Shown here: piece after piece, positions 1-5,838 of the stretch | How positions within the stretch are numbered: the first letter of the stretch is position 1 | How the letters are laid out: every line of letters starts with the position of its first letter | Source of the DNA: Clostridiales bacterium UBA7573 | Lineage (GTDB): Bacteria > Bacillota > Clostridia > Oscillospirales > CAG-272 | Length of the DNA stretch: 8,985 nucleotides | Direction of reading: 5' to 3' | Assembly: GCA_002477905.1 (NCBI GenBank) | Contig: DLLB01000024.1 | Coordinates: forward strand, 1-8,985 | Made by a program: the position numbers and the translations under genes | The notes under the pieces: generated by a model | What the model was told of the DNA's origin: nothing | What the model saw: only the letters and a program-made list of their open reading frames with translations | Database searches by the model: none

Positions 1-1
1 C

Positions 2-604
2 GTTTTATTCTCGGCTGGCATTAACGTTAAATCGTTTTTGCCCACAACTTACGAATGGATAAAAGATTTATCGCCCGAAGAAAAGGCAAGGTTTTATTTT
101 GAAAAGCGAAACAGGAACGTCATAGGGCTTAATCCGCGGGACTTTAAATACGTCGATTATAAAGACCCGTACTCGCTTGATTTTTTCGCTAAATGCCCCG
201 TTTGCGGCAAAATTTGCGCCGTAGACCAATTCGGCAACGGAAAATGCAACAACTGCTCGTGGGGGCTTTACAGGGACGATGAGAAAATTCCGGATAAAGC
301 TCAATATCCGAATCTCATTTCCCTCAACAAAGCAAGACGGCTTTACAGAGAGGGTAAACCCTTAAAGCCCGATTTCGACGATTTTATTGAGGGGCTTGAA
401 TCGTATAGCGAAATGACTTTTTACTACAAAGGAATCGAAGCGGCGGTATATATCGCCGAGGACGATTGCATACGTCTGGAATACGGCGGGCAAACCGACG
501 ACTTTTCAAACGCGGAAGAATTTCACGATAACGCGCGTGTGGACGGAAAACTTTTGAAGGAAATTTGGAGCAAGGTTGAAAAAGCCGATTATATGCAAGG
601 CTAA
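2..604 (+). CDS. Zinc-ribbon (CPCC-like) hypothetical protein, 5' partial
   Basis: The function is not recognised. The first possible start is TTG at 38, but it has no ribosome binding site and the frame stays open to the left edge (from base 2), so the gene most likely begins outside the window. Counting from the TTG, a CPVCG pair (C53, C56) and a CNNC pair (C70, C73) form a probable zinc ribbon. It is followed by YPNLISLNKAR, which resembles the end of the Cys_rich_CPCC family. The last ~65 residues (from about MTFYYKG) look like a separate small alpha/beta domain ending in DGKLLKEIW. Such two-part small proteins sometimes occur as immunity proteins of polymorphic toxins, but no toxin is visible, so that is only a guess. 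Isoleucine is coded by ATA in 3 of 10 cases, unlike genes to the right. A strong terminator follows 28 bases after the stop. Confidence 0.7.
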   Translation, partial: VLFSAGINVKSFLPTTYEWIKDLSPEEKARFYFEKRNRNVIGLNPRDFKYVDYKDPYSLDFFAKCPVCGKICAVDQFGNGKCNNCSWGLYRDDEKIPDKAQYPNLISLNKARRLYREGKPLKPDFDDFIEGLESYSEMTFYYKGIEAAVYIAEDDCIRLEYGGQTDDFSNAEEFHDNARVDGKLLKEIWSKVEKADYMQG

Positions 605-632
605 AAAGAATATGGTTTACGTTCGTTATAAT

Positions 633-660
633 AAAAACGCTTGCGACGCAAGCGTTTTTT
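633..660. terminator. Bidirectional intrinsic terminator
   Basis: A perfect 12-bp stem (633-644 with 648-659) closes a GAC triloop. The plus strand ends in a run of six T, and the minus strand also ends in five T followed by ATTATA. It lies between the convergent zinc-ribbon gene and the DUF6198 gene and can end transcription from both sides. Confidence 0.85.
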
Positions 661-760
661 ATCCTCCGTTTATATGAACCGCTACGGAAACGCTATACGT
701 TCGCCTCGTTTTCCTAATTTTATCGCCGTTAAAATGCAAATCCTTAAAGTGATTCGATTC

Positions 761-1456
761 TCACTCGGCCAATTCAAACAAACGGGCAAACCGCGGAAAA
801 GTGGGCTGAAAATCGAAAAACTTATCGAGTAATTTTGAGAAAACCCCTATAAGCGTTCCGTTAAAAATCGCCATAACGAGCGTTCCCCAACCGATTCCCC
901 TCACTTCGTTGAAAAACGCGAACGTCATAATAACGCTTGCCGTCAGGCACGATAAATCCACAATCGTTTTCAAAACGGAAATTTTTATTTTGTATCTATA
1001 CGAAACGGCTTTCACGAAAAAGTCGTACACCTGCGGATAAAGATAGGTTTTGAAAAACAACGCAACTGCAAACGACGTTAAAATTACGCCCGAAACGAAC
1101 AAAATTGCTCTTACCCATAAGTTCATACTCATAGGCGGAGTTATCGACGGATTGAAAAACGGTATTTTACGCCATAAATCGAGAACCGCTCCGTAAATAA
1201 GGCAAGTCACGAACGAAAACAAATAAACGAACTTAAATTTTCTCAATATCAGGCAAAGAACTATGAATAAGCCTGCCTGTATCACGTATTCCGCCTGACC
1301 AAACGTTAAAAAGCCCGTTTTTAAGCTTAACAAATATGCCGGCGCGACTATCATCGAAATCCCGAAATCCGCGGCGGATAATATCGCAACCGCAAGCGAT
1401 AACAAAGTTATAGCCACAACGTACGCCGCTTCGCTTGAAATCTTCAATTTTTTCAT
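761..1456 (-). CDS. DUF6198 / YczE-YitT-like integral membrane protein
   Basis: A 231-residue polytopic membrane protein. Its sequence (ISSEAAYVVAITLL, FGISMIVAPAYLLSLKTG, LTFGQAEYVIQ, IYGAVLDLWRKIPFF, IGWGTLVMAIFNG) matches from memory the DUF6198 / YczE-YyaS-YitT type of Firmicutes membrane proteins, whose substrate is unknown. About five hydrophobic helices are visible, with conserved D, W, K and R residues between them. The frame can be extended to a GTG at 1513, but that codon lies inside a terminator hairpin. The ATG at 1456 has AGGA a few bases upstream and begins with MKKLKI, so it is preferred. The gene has its own promoter and an unusual leader (separate entries). About half of its isoleucines (10 of about 20) use ATA, unlike the genes to the right. 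It is probably a transporter or permease-like protein, but this is inference. Confidence 0.85.
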   Translation of the reverse strand: MKKLKISSEAAYVVAITLLSLAVAILSAADFGISMIVAPAYLLSLKTGFLTFGQAEYVIQAGLFIVLCLILRKFKFVYLFSFVTCLIYGAVLDLWRKIPFFNPSITPPMSMNLWVRAILFVSGVILTSFAVALFFKTYLYPQVYDFFVKAVSYRYKIKISVLKTIVDLSCLTASVIMTFAFFNEVRGIGWGTLVMAIFNGTLIGVFSKLLDKFFDFQPTFPRFARLFELAE

Positions 1457-1497
1457 TTTCGTCCTGCCTTCGTTTGGAATTTTCAAATTTACCCCAT

Positions 1498-1533
1498 AAA
1501 AAACGCCATACACCCGTAATTGAGCGTATGGCG
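1498..1533 (-). terminator. Intrinsic terminator in leader of DUF6198 gene (attenuator candidate)
   Basis: Read on the minus strand, CGCCATAC (1533-1526) pairs perfectly with GTATGGCG (1511-1504) and is followed by six T (1503-1498). It lies downstream of the gene's promoter and about 40 bases before the ATG at 1456, so it would stop transcription before the gene unless it is prevented from forming. No T-run follows on the plus strand, so it acts in the minus direction only. Confidence 0.75.
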
Positions 1534-1566
1534 AAAAATGAGCTTACATCTCAGAAAAATCCATAC
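1526..1566 (-). promoter_or_regulatory. Structured leader element, possible antiterminator or riboswitch
   Basis: On the minus strand GTATGG (1566-1561) can pair with CCATAC (1531-1526), which is the same segment used by the 5' arm of the terminator. Inside this outer 6-bp helix is a small hairpin TGAG/CTCA (1553-1550 with 1542-1539), and the internal loop between the two helices is T-rich on both sides. The element and the terminator exclude each other, as in an attenuator. It matches no riboswitch class that I recognise; the ligand or protein signal is unknown. Confidence 0.45.
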
Positions 1567-1581
1567 TGATTTTGGAATTTC

Positions 1582-1610
1582 AGTATATCACAAATTGATT
1601 CGTTTGTCAA
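1582..1610 (-). promoter_or_regulatory. Sigma-A-type promoter of DUF6198 gene
   Basis: On the minus strand the -35 TTGACA (1610-1605) is a perfect consensus, the spacer is 17 bases, and the -10 is TATACT (1587-1582). Transcription should start near 1575, giving a leader of about 120 bases. A 7-bp inverted repeat (ATACTGA/TCAGTAT, 1563-1586) overlaps the -10 and could be an operator. Confidence 0.8.
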
Positions 1611-1657
1611 TACCGATTGATCTTTTTATCCGATAGAAACTGCATTTTGATGTTACA

Positions 1658-1689
1658 AGAAAAAGGAAGCCCGAATAAACGGACTTCCT
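1658..1689 (-). terminator. Intrinsic terminator of groES-groEL
   Basis: On the minus strand AGGAAGTCCG (1689-1680) pairs with CGGGCTTCCT (1673-1664), including one G-T wobble, around a 6-base loop, and a T-rich tail follows. It begins about 30 bases after the groEL stop and separates that operon from the promoter of the DUF6198 gene. Confidence 0.85.
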
Positions 1690-1718
1690 CTTGAATTTTC
1701 GCATGCAAGGCGGGAAAA

Positions 1719-3359
1719 TCAATACATACCGCCCATGCCGCCCATACCAGCCGCGGGAGCCGCTGCGGGTGCGGGATTTTCTTCTTTCTTATCGGCAACC
1801 GTTGCTTCGGTAGTCAAAACCGTAGAAGCAATGGAGGCTGCATTCTGAATTGCGGAACGCGTTACCTTCGTCGGATCCACAATTCCGGCATCCATCATAT
1901 CACAATAAACTTCTTTTGCCGCATCAAAGCCATAGCCGACCTTTTCAGCAGTCAAAATCTTATCTACAATGACAGAGCCTTCAAAGCCTGCATTCTCTGC
2001 AATCTGACGAACCGGTGCTTCCAGTGCTTTCAGCACAATCTGCACACCCACTTTTTCGTCGCCTTCCACTTCTGCAAGCAGTTTCTTCACATCTCCGATT
2101 ACATTCAAGAGCGCCGTTCCGCCACCTGCAACGATGCCTTCTTCAACAGCCGCTTTTGTTGCATTCAATGCGTCTTCAATGCGGAGCTTCTTCTCTTTCA
2201 TTTCCACTTCGGTCGCAGCACCGACTTTAATCACAGCTACGCCGCCTGCAAGTTTCGCAAGGCGCTCCTGCAATTTTTCACGGTCAAAATCAGAAGTGGT
2301 ATTTTCAATTGCGGTACGAATCTGTGCAACTCTCGCTTTGATCTCGGATGCATCCCCGGCGCCGCCGACAATGATCGTGTTTTCCTTATTGATCTTTACC
2401 TGTCTAGCACGGCCAAGCTGTGCAACCGTGGTGTCCTTCAACTCCAGACCGAGTTCAGAAGAAATTACTTCACCACCCGTCAGAATGGCAATGTCGCGAA
2501 GCATTTCTTTTCTTCTGTCACCAAATCCAGGTGCTTTCACCGCAACGCAGGTGAAGGTACCACGCAGTTTATTCAGCACCAACGTGGTCAGAGCTTCGCC
2601 CTCCACATCTTCTGCGATAATCAAGAGTTTTGCACCCTGTTGCACGATCTGCTCAAGCAACGGCAAAACTTCCTGAATATTGGAAATCTTCTTATCGGTA
2701 ATCAGAATGAACGCATCATCCAACACGGCTTCCATCTTATCGGTATCCGTAACCATGTACGGAGACAGATAACCACGGTCGAATTGCATTCCCTCGACCA
2801 CTTCGCAATAGGTATCTGCGGTCTTGGATTCTTCTACCGTAATCACGCCGTCAGCCGTTACCTTTTCCATAGCGTCTGCAATCAGTGTGCCGATGACCTC
2901 ATCCCCTGCGGAGATCGTGCCGACTCTTGCGATGTCTGCCGTACCGTTCACCTTCTTGGAAATGCCCTTCAAGCTATCCACTGCAGTTGTAACAGCTTTC
3001 TGCATGCCTTTCCGAATCACCATCGGATTGGCGCCGGCGGCGACATTCTTCATACCCTCATGAATCATTGCCTGTGCAAGCAACGTTGCGGTTGTCGTAC
3101 CGTCGCCTGCCGCGTCATTGGTTTTGATTGCGACTTCTTTTACAAGCTGAGCGCCCATGTTTTCCATCGCGTCATCCAGTTCAATTTCCTTTGCAATTGT
3201 GACTCCGTCATTGGTAATCAGCGGTGCGCCATACTTTTTGTCCAAAACCACATTTCTGCCTTTCGGACCAAGCGTAATCTTTACCGTATCAGCCAGTTTA
3301 TCTACACCTGCAAGCAGTGCGTTTCTGGCATCCGTGCCAAACAAAATTTCCTTTGCCAT
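1719..3359 (-). CDS. groEL: Chaperonin GroEL (Hsp60)
   Basis: A 60-kDa chaperonin that forms double heptamer rings in the cytoplasm and folds proteins with GroES using ATP. The 546 residues match the usual family length. Visible marks are MAKEILFG at the start, the nucleotide-binding KITLGPKGRNV (27-37) and GDGTT (85-89, with the catalytic Asp equivalent), the apical-domain KAPGFGDRR, the IEDALNATKAAVEEGIVAGGG segment with the second ATPase Asp, and a C-terminal GMGGMGGMY tail. The ATG at 3359 follows AGGAGG by 10 bases; the TTG three codons earlier is too close to that site. It follows groES by 33 bases in one operon under CIRCE/HrcA control. Long open frames on the opposite strand are side effects of its codon use. 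Confidence 0.98.
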   Translation of the reverse strand: MAKEILFGTDARNALLAGVDKLADTVKITLGPKGRNVVLDKKYGAPLITNDGVTIAKEIELDDAMENMGAQLVKEVAIKTNDAAGDGTTTATLLAQAMIHEGMKNVAAGANPMVIRKGMQKAVTTAVDSLKGISKKVNGTADIARVGTISAGDEVIGTLIADAMEKVTADGVITVEESKTADTYCEVVEGMQFDRGYLSPYMVTDTDKMEAVLDDAFILITDKKISNIQEVLPLLEQIVQQGAKLLIIAEDVEGEALTTLVLNKLRGTFTCVAVKAPGFGDRRKEMLRDIAILTGGEVISSELGLELKDTTVAQLGRARQVKINKENTIIVGGAGDASEIKARVAQIRTAIENTTSDFDREKLQERLAKLAGGVAVIKVGAATEVEMKEKKLRIEDALNATKAAVEEGIVAGGGTALLNVIGDVKKLLAEVEGDEKVGVQIVLKALEAPVRQIAENAGFEGSVIVDKILTAEKVGYGFDAAKEVYCDMMDAGIVDPTKVTRSAIQNAASIASTVLTTEATVADKKEENPAPAAAPAAGMGGMGGMY

Positions 3360-3392
3360 AATTCTCAATCCTCCTGTATCAACGAATCGCGC

Positions 3393-3677
3393 TTATTGCA
3401 CGATTGCCAAAATATCGCTTTGTTTTACGATGACGTACTCTACTCCATCGCACTTTACTTCGGTTCCGGAATACTTGCTGGTGATTACATGATCGCCGAC
3501 TTTCACCGTCATCACAACTTCTTTGCCGTCTACCATACCGCCCGGACCGACTGCAATTACCTCTGCTACCTGCGGTTTCTCTTTTGCACTTTCCGCTAAA
3601 ATAATTCCGCTTTTTGTGGTTTCTTCTGCTTCGACCATCTTAAGAACAACACGGTCTGCCAAAGGCATGATTTTCAT
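3393..3677 (-). CDS. groES: Co-chaperonin GroES (Hsp10)
   Basis: A 94-residue protein that forms the heptameric lid of GroEL. The N-terminal MPLADRVVLK, the mobile-loop region EEETTKSGIILAESAKEK (about residues 17-34), VIAVGPG and the C-terminal GVEYVIVKQSDILAIV are all present and full length. The start at 3677 has AAGGAGG seven to eight bases upstream; a second ATG (M4) lacks this spacing. It is the first gene of the groES-groEL operon, directly behind a sigma-A promoter and a perfect CIRCE operator, so it should be repressed by HrcA and induced by heat. Confidence 0.98.
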   Translation of the reverse strand: MKIMPLADRVVLKMVEAEETTKSGIILAESAKEKPQVAEVIAVGPGGMVDGKEVVMTVKVGDHVITSKYSGTEVKCDGVEYVIVKQSDILAIVQ

Positions 3678-3707
3678 ATATGCTCCTCCTTGTGGATCTT
3701 TTATTTT

Positions 3708-3734
3708 TTAGCACTCATCATTTCTGAGTGCTAA
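3708..3734. promoter_or_regulatory. CIRCE operator (HrcA binding site)
   Basis: TTAGCACTC, a 9-base spacer, and GAGTGCTAA match the CIRCE consensus in all 18 arm positions. It lies just downstream of the predicted transcription start and upstream of the groES ribosome binding site, the usual place for HrcA repression of groESL. Confidence 0.98.
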
Positions 3735-3746
3735 ACTCTGTTTCTT

Positions 3747-3774
3747 ATTATAGTCTCTTTTTTCAAAAAATCAA
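3747..3774 (-). promoter_or_regulatory. Sigma-A promoter of groES-groEL
   Basis: On the minus strand the -35 is TTGATT (3774-3769), the spacer is 16 bases, and the -10 is a perfect TATAAT (3752-3747). Transcription would start near 3740, immediately before the CIRCE element. Confidence 0.85.
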
Positions 3775-3898
3775 GGGATTTTATGTAGAATTCACATTGT
3801 TTTAACATTTGATACGATTTTTACAATGTGCCGAGTGCTAAATCCCCTGTGGGACACATTTTTTCGATTTTTTGCGACATTCCGGCGTTTTTTCGTGT

Positions 3899-4618
3899 TC
3901 AGATGCGCGTTTGCATTTCTTCTTTGAGGCGGGAAATGATTTTCTTTTCCAATCTTGAAATATAAGACTGAGAAATACCAAGTAAATCCGCAACTTCTTT
4001 CTGCGTTCGCTCTTTTCCGCTTCCCAAGCCGAATCTTAGTTCTATAATCGTCCGCTCCCGACGGCTCAGATGTGCGATTGCCCCTGCTATGGTCTTTTTG
4101 TCCTCATCGGTTTCCAAATCCCGATACACAGAGTCTTCTTCACTGCTCAAAATATCGGAAAGCAACAATTCGTTCCCATCCCAATCCACATTCAGCGGTT
4201 CATCTATGGAAACCTCCGCGCGCTGTGAAGAAGTTTTACGTAAAAACATCAGAATTTCATTTTCAATACACCGGGATGCATAAGTCGCCAATTTGATATT
4301 TTTATCCGGTTTGAATGTATTGACCGCTTTGATCAATCCGATCGTTCCGATAGAGATCAGATCTTCTAAGCCTGCCGTGGTATTTTCAAACTTTTTCGCG
4401 ATGTATACGACAAGGCGCAGATTATGTTCAATCAAAAGCGACCGCTTAGAGGGATCGTCCCCCATGGTATCAATCGCATCCGCCTCCGCTTCTGCGGTCA
4501 ACGGCGCCGGAAGCGTATCGCTTCCATTGATATAATAAACCTCATCTTCCCGCAGAATACTTTGTAACCCGCGTAAAACCCGTTTCATAAAATCCGTTTT
4601 TCCAACCCAGAGTTTCAT
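3899..4618 (-). CDS. sigE: RNA polymerase sporulation sigma-E factor, pro-form
   Basis: This is the mother-cell sigma factor of early sporulation, made as inactive pro-sigma-E and cleaved by SpoIIGA. The 239 residues equal the length of the Bacillus subtilis protein. The N-terminal pro-sequence ends in the conserved DEVYY (25-29), around the known cleavage site. Region 2 is clear (NLRLVVYIAKKFENT, LEDLISIGTIGLIKAVNTF, LATYASRCIENEILM), as are DWDGNELLLSDIL and the region 4 helix-turn-helix (ERTIIELRFGLG, TQKEVADLLGISQSYISRLEKKI). The start at 4618 overlaps the spoIIGA stop as ATGA, with AAAGGA upstream, so the two genes are translationally coupled. The frame extends farther upstream inside spoIIGA, but that part is not real. 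Unlike Bacillus, sigG does not follow. Confidence 0.97.
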   Translation of the reverse strand: MKLWVGKTDFMKRVLRGLQSILREDEVYYINGSDTLPAPLTAEAEADAIDTMGDDPSKRSLLIEHNLRLVVYIAKKFENTTAGLEDLISIGTIGLIKAVNTFKPDKNIKLATYASRCIENEILMFLRKTSSQRAEVSIDEPLNVDWDGNELLLSDILSSEEDSVYRDLETDEDKKTIAGAIAHLSRRERTIIELRFGLGSGKERTQKEVADLLGISQSYISRLEKKIISRLKEEMQTRI

Positions 4619-5535
4619 ATTCGTCTGATTCCTTTCTTTCGTAACCGTCTGGAAATCTGCGGTGCCGCTTCGCAAAGCGCTGCCGGCAACAGCGCGTCGG
4701 CTCCGCCAAAATGTACATCTTGTGCCGTAAATGCGATACATGCCCGACATGCCACACCGTCTACCGTCACAGAATCCGGAATCATCCCGCATAGCATTGT
4801 GCCCCCACCAATTCCATGCGCAAAAATCATCCGGATTTTTTTTGCGTAAACGGAGTCTGTAAATGCAGCCGGATCTGCGGCAACGACAGCGCGCGCCAAC
4901 CGATCCGGAAACAATTGCTGTGCAACCTGCGCACGGCATAAAATCACGGGAAGCGCGGACAGAGGATCTGTCAGTAAATTGCCGCTGTCACACAATGCCG
5001 AAACACATGCTCCCCGCGTCCCAACCCGCAGTTCTACCGTCACCATCCTGCGAACGGTATTACGGGAAAACAATCGACCGAACAGCCATACGCCGCCTGC
5101 GGCGAGCGCCGCAAGCAAACTGAACAACCCGAACGGAAGTTCCTCCTGTAATGGTGTGTAATTGCTCCCCCATTTGACTCTTTTCACATATAAGTAAGAA
5201 TTGCATAGGGAATATAGTGCGGTCATACATCCGCCCATTAGTACGCTGATTCCATAAAACAGCAAAATATTTCTGAAAAAATCGGTTGCCCCTTTGCTCT
5301 TTTGTGCGATTTTACACAGGATGACAGACACTAACACATGACATACCAACGATAAAAATCCATTCAACGGCAAAAACAGGCTTCCAACCGCATAAAATGC
5401 ACCGAGTGCGCAGGCGATCACCGTGCGTCCCACATACAACCGGCGATGGCGCAATTGCGCACATAAAAAAAATGAAAGAAAATCCATGCTGAAATTGATA
5501 AAAAACAACACGTCCCCGTAAATTACCTGTTCCAA
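4615..5535 (-). CDS. spoIIGA: Sigma-E processing peptidase SpoIIGA
   Basis: A membrane-bound aspartic protease that cuts the pro-sequence from pro-sigma-E after septation in the sporulating cell. The first ~155 residues form about five transmembrane helices (IYGDVLFFINFSMDFLSFF onward). The C-terminal part is the protease domain with CDSGNLLTDPLSALPV, in which Asp183 is the expected catalytic residue, as in B. subtilis. Later parts (KIRMIFAHGIGGGTML, PDSVTVDG) also fit. I chose TTG at 5535: GGAGG lies seven bases upstream, the length becomes 306 residues (B. subtilis 309), and Asp falls at 183. The nearby ATG at 5541 is only one base from GGAGG. It is the first gene of the spoIIG operon and overlaps sigE by four bases. 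Confidence 0.93.
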   Translation of the reverse strand: MEQVIYGDVLFFINFSMDFLSFFLCAQLRHRRLYVGRTVIACALGAFYAVGSLFLPLNGFLSLVCHVLVSVILCKIAQKSKGATDFFRNILLFYGISVLMGGCMTALYSLCNSYLYVKRVKWGSNYTPLQEELPFGLFSLLAALAAGGVWLFGRLFSRNTVRRMVTVELRVGTRGACVSALCDSGNLLTDPLSALPVILCRAQVAQQLFPDRLARAVVAADPAAFTDSVYAKKIRMIFAHGIGGGTMLCGMIPDSVTVDGVACRACIAFTAQDVHFGGADALLPAALCEAAPQISRRLRKKGIRRI

Positions 5536-5565
5536 CGGCATCCCTCCACGGTTTGTACTATGGGT

Positions 5566-5571
5566 ATTGTA
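5566..5571 (-). promoter_or_regulatory. Possible -10 of spoIIGA-sigE promoter
   Basis: TACAAT on the minus strand would give a start near 5559, about 25 bases before the TTG start. No good -35 is seen at 17 bases (CATTTT) or at 22 bases. In B. subtilis spoIIG is a sigma-A promoter with long spacing that depends on Spo0A, so a weak -35 fits an activator-dependent promoter. No convincing Spo0A box (TGNCGAA) was found. Confidence 0.4.
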
Positions 5572-5587
5572 ACACAAGCCCTGCCGC

Positions 5588-5638
5588 GAAAATGCGCGGA
5601 TCTTAGGGGAGATATGTCTCTTTTTTTCGCGCATTTTC
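5588..5638. repeat. 11-bp perfect inverted repeat upstream of spoIIGA
   Basis: GAAAATGCGCG (5588-5598) and CGCGCATTTTC (5628-5638) are perfect inverted repeats separated by 29 bases. The left arm lies where the -35 of the putative spoIIGA promoter would be. The spacer holds a smaller repeat GAGA-TATG-TCTC and a run of seven T. It could be an operator pair, a DNA loop or a cruciform, or a weak terminator on the plus strand; the sequence does not decide this. Confidence 0.7.
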
Positions 5639-5705
5639 TGTTGGTTTCCTGTAAAATACCGGATTGTGAATCTCTTTTTCCCGACGTTATGACGGATTGC
5701 GGCGA

Positions 5706-5732
5706 AAGAGGATAATTTTTAACATTCCTCTT
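5706..5732. repeat. 7-bp inverted repeat over -35 of DUF4317 promoter
   Basis: AAGAGGA (5706-5712) and TCCTCTT (5726-5732) flank a 13-base AT-rich spacer. The right arm overlaps the first bases of the -35 at 5731, a position suited to a repressor or activator. This is an operator candidate from position and symmetry alone. Confidence 0.4.
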
Positions 5733-5759
5733 GCGAAAAGAGAAAAAATGTGATATAAT
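5731..5759 (+). promoter_or_regulatory. Sigma-A-type promoter of DUF4317 gene
   Basis: The -35 is TTGCGA (5731-5736), the spacer is 17 bases, and the -10 is a perfect TATAAT (5754-5759). Transcription would begin near 5766 and leave a leader of about 73 bases before the start codon. The leader contains a small hairpin (AAGGCA/TGCCTT, 5782-5796) followed by six T (5798-5803). Confidence 0.75.
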
Positions 5760-5838
5760 GGAATTGTATACACGAATACGGAAGGCAGATTGCCTTATTT
5801 TTTAATAACGCAGAACCGAAAGGAATGGATTTCCCCAT

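Noticed and set aside
1539..1553. TPP riboswitch suggested by CTGAGATG in the DUF6198 leader
   Set aside because: The rest of the TPP core (the GGGGUGC side and the second conserved arm) is absent, and the leader is too short.
2134..3599. Long plus-strand open frames opposite groEL and groES (up to 319 codons)
   Set aside because: They are antisense to highly conserved chaperonin genes, are rich in Cys, His and Ser without domain features, and have no ribosome sites. They reflect codon bias on the opposite strand.
4618..4939. An N-terminal extension of sigE upstream of MKLWVG
   Set aside because: It lies inside spoIIGA in another frame, has an unusual Cys/Arg-rich composition, and the 239-residue length from 4618 equals the known sigma-E.
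5541..5634. An extended SpoIIGA start at 5634
   Set aside because: The added residues are charged and unrelated to the family, and they cross the putative promoter and the inverted repeat. GGAGG favours the TTG at 5535.
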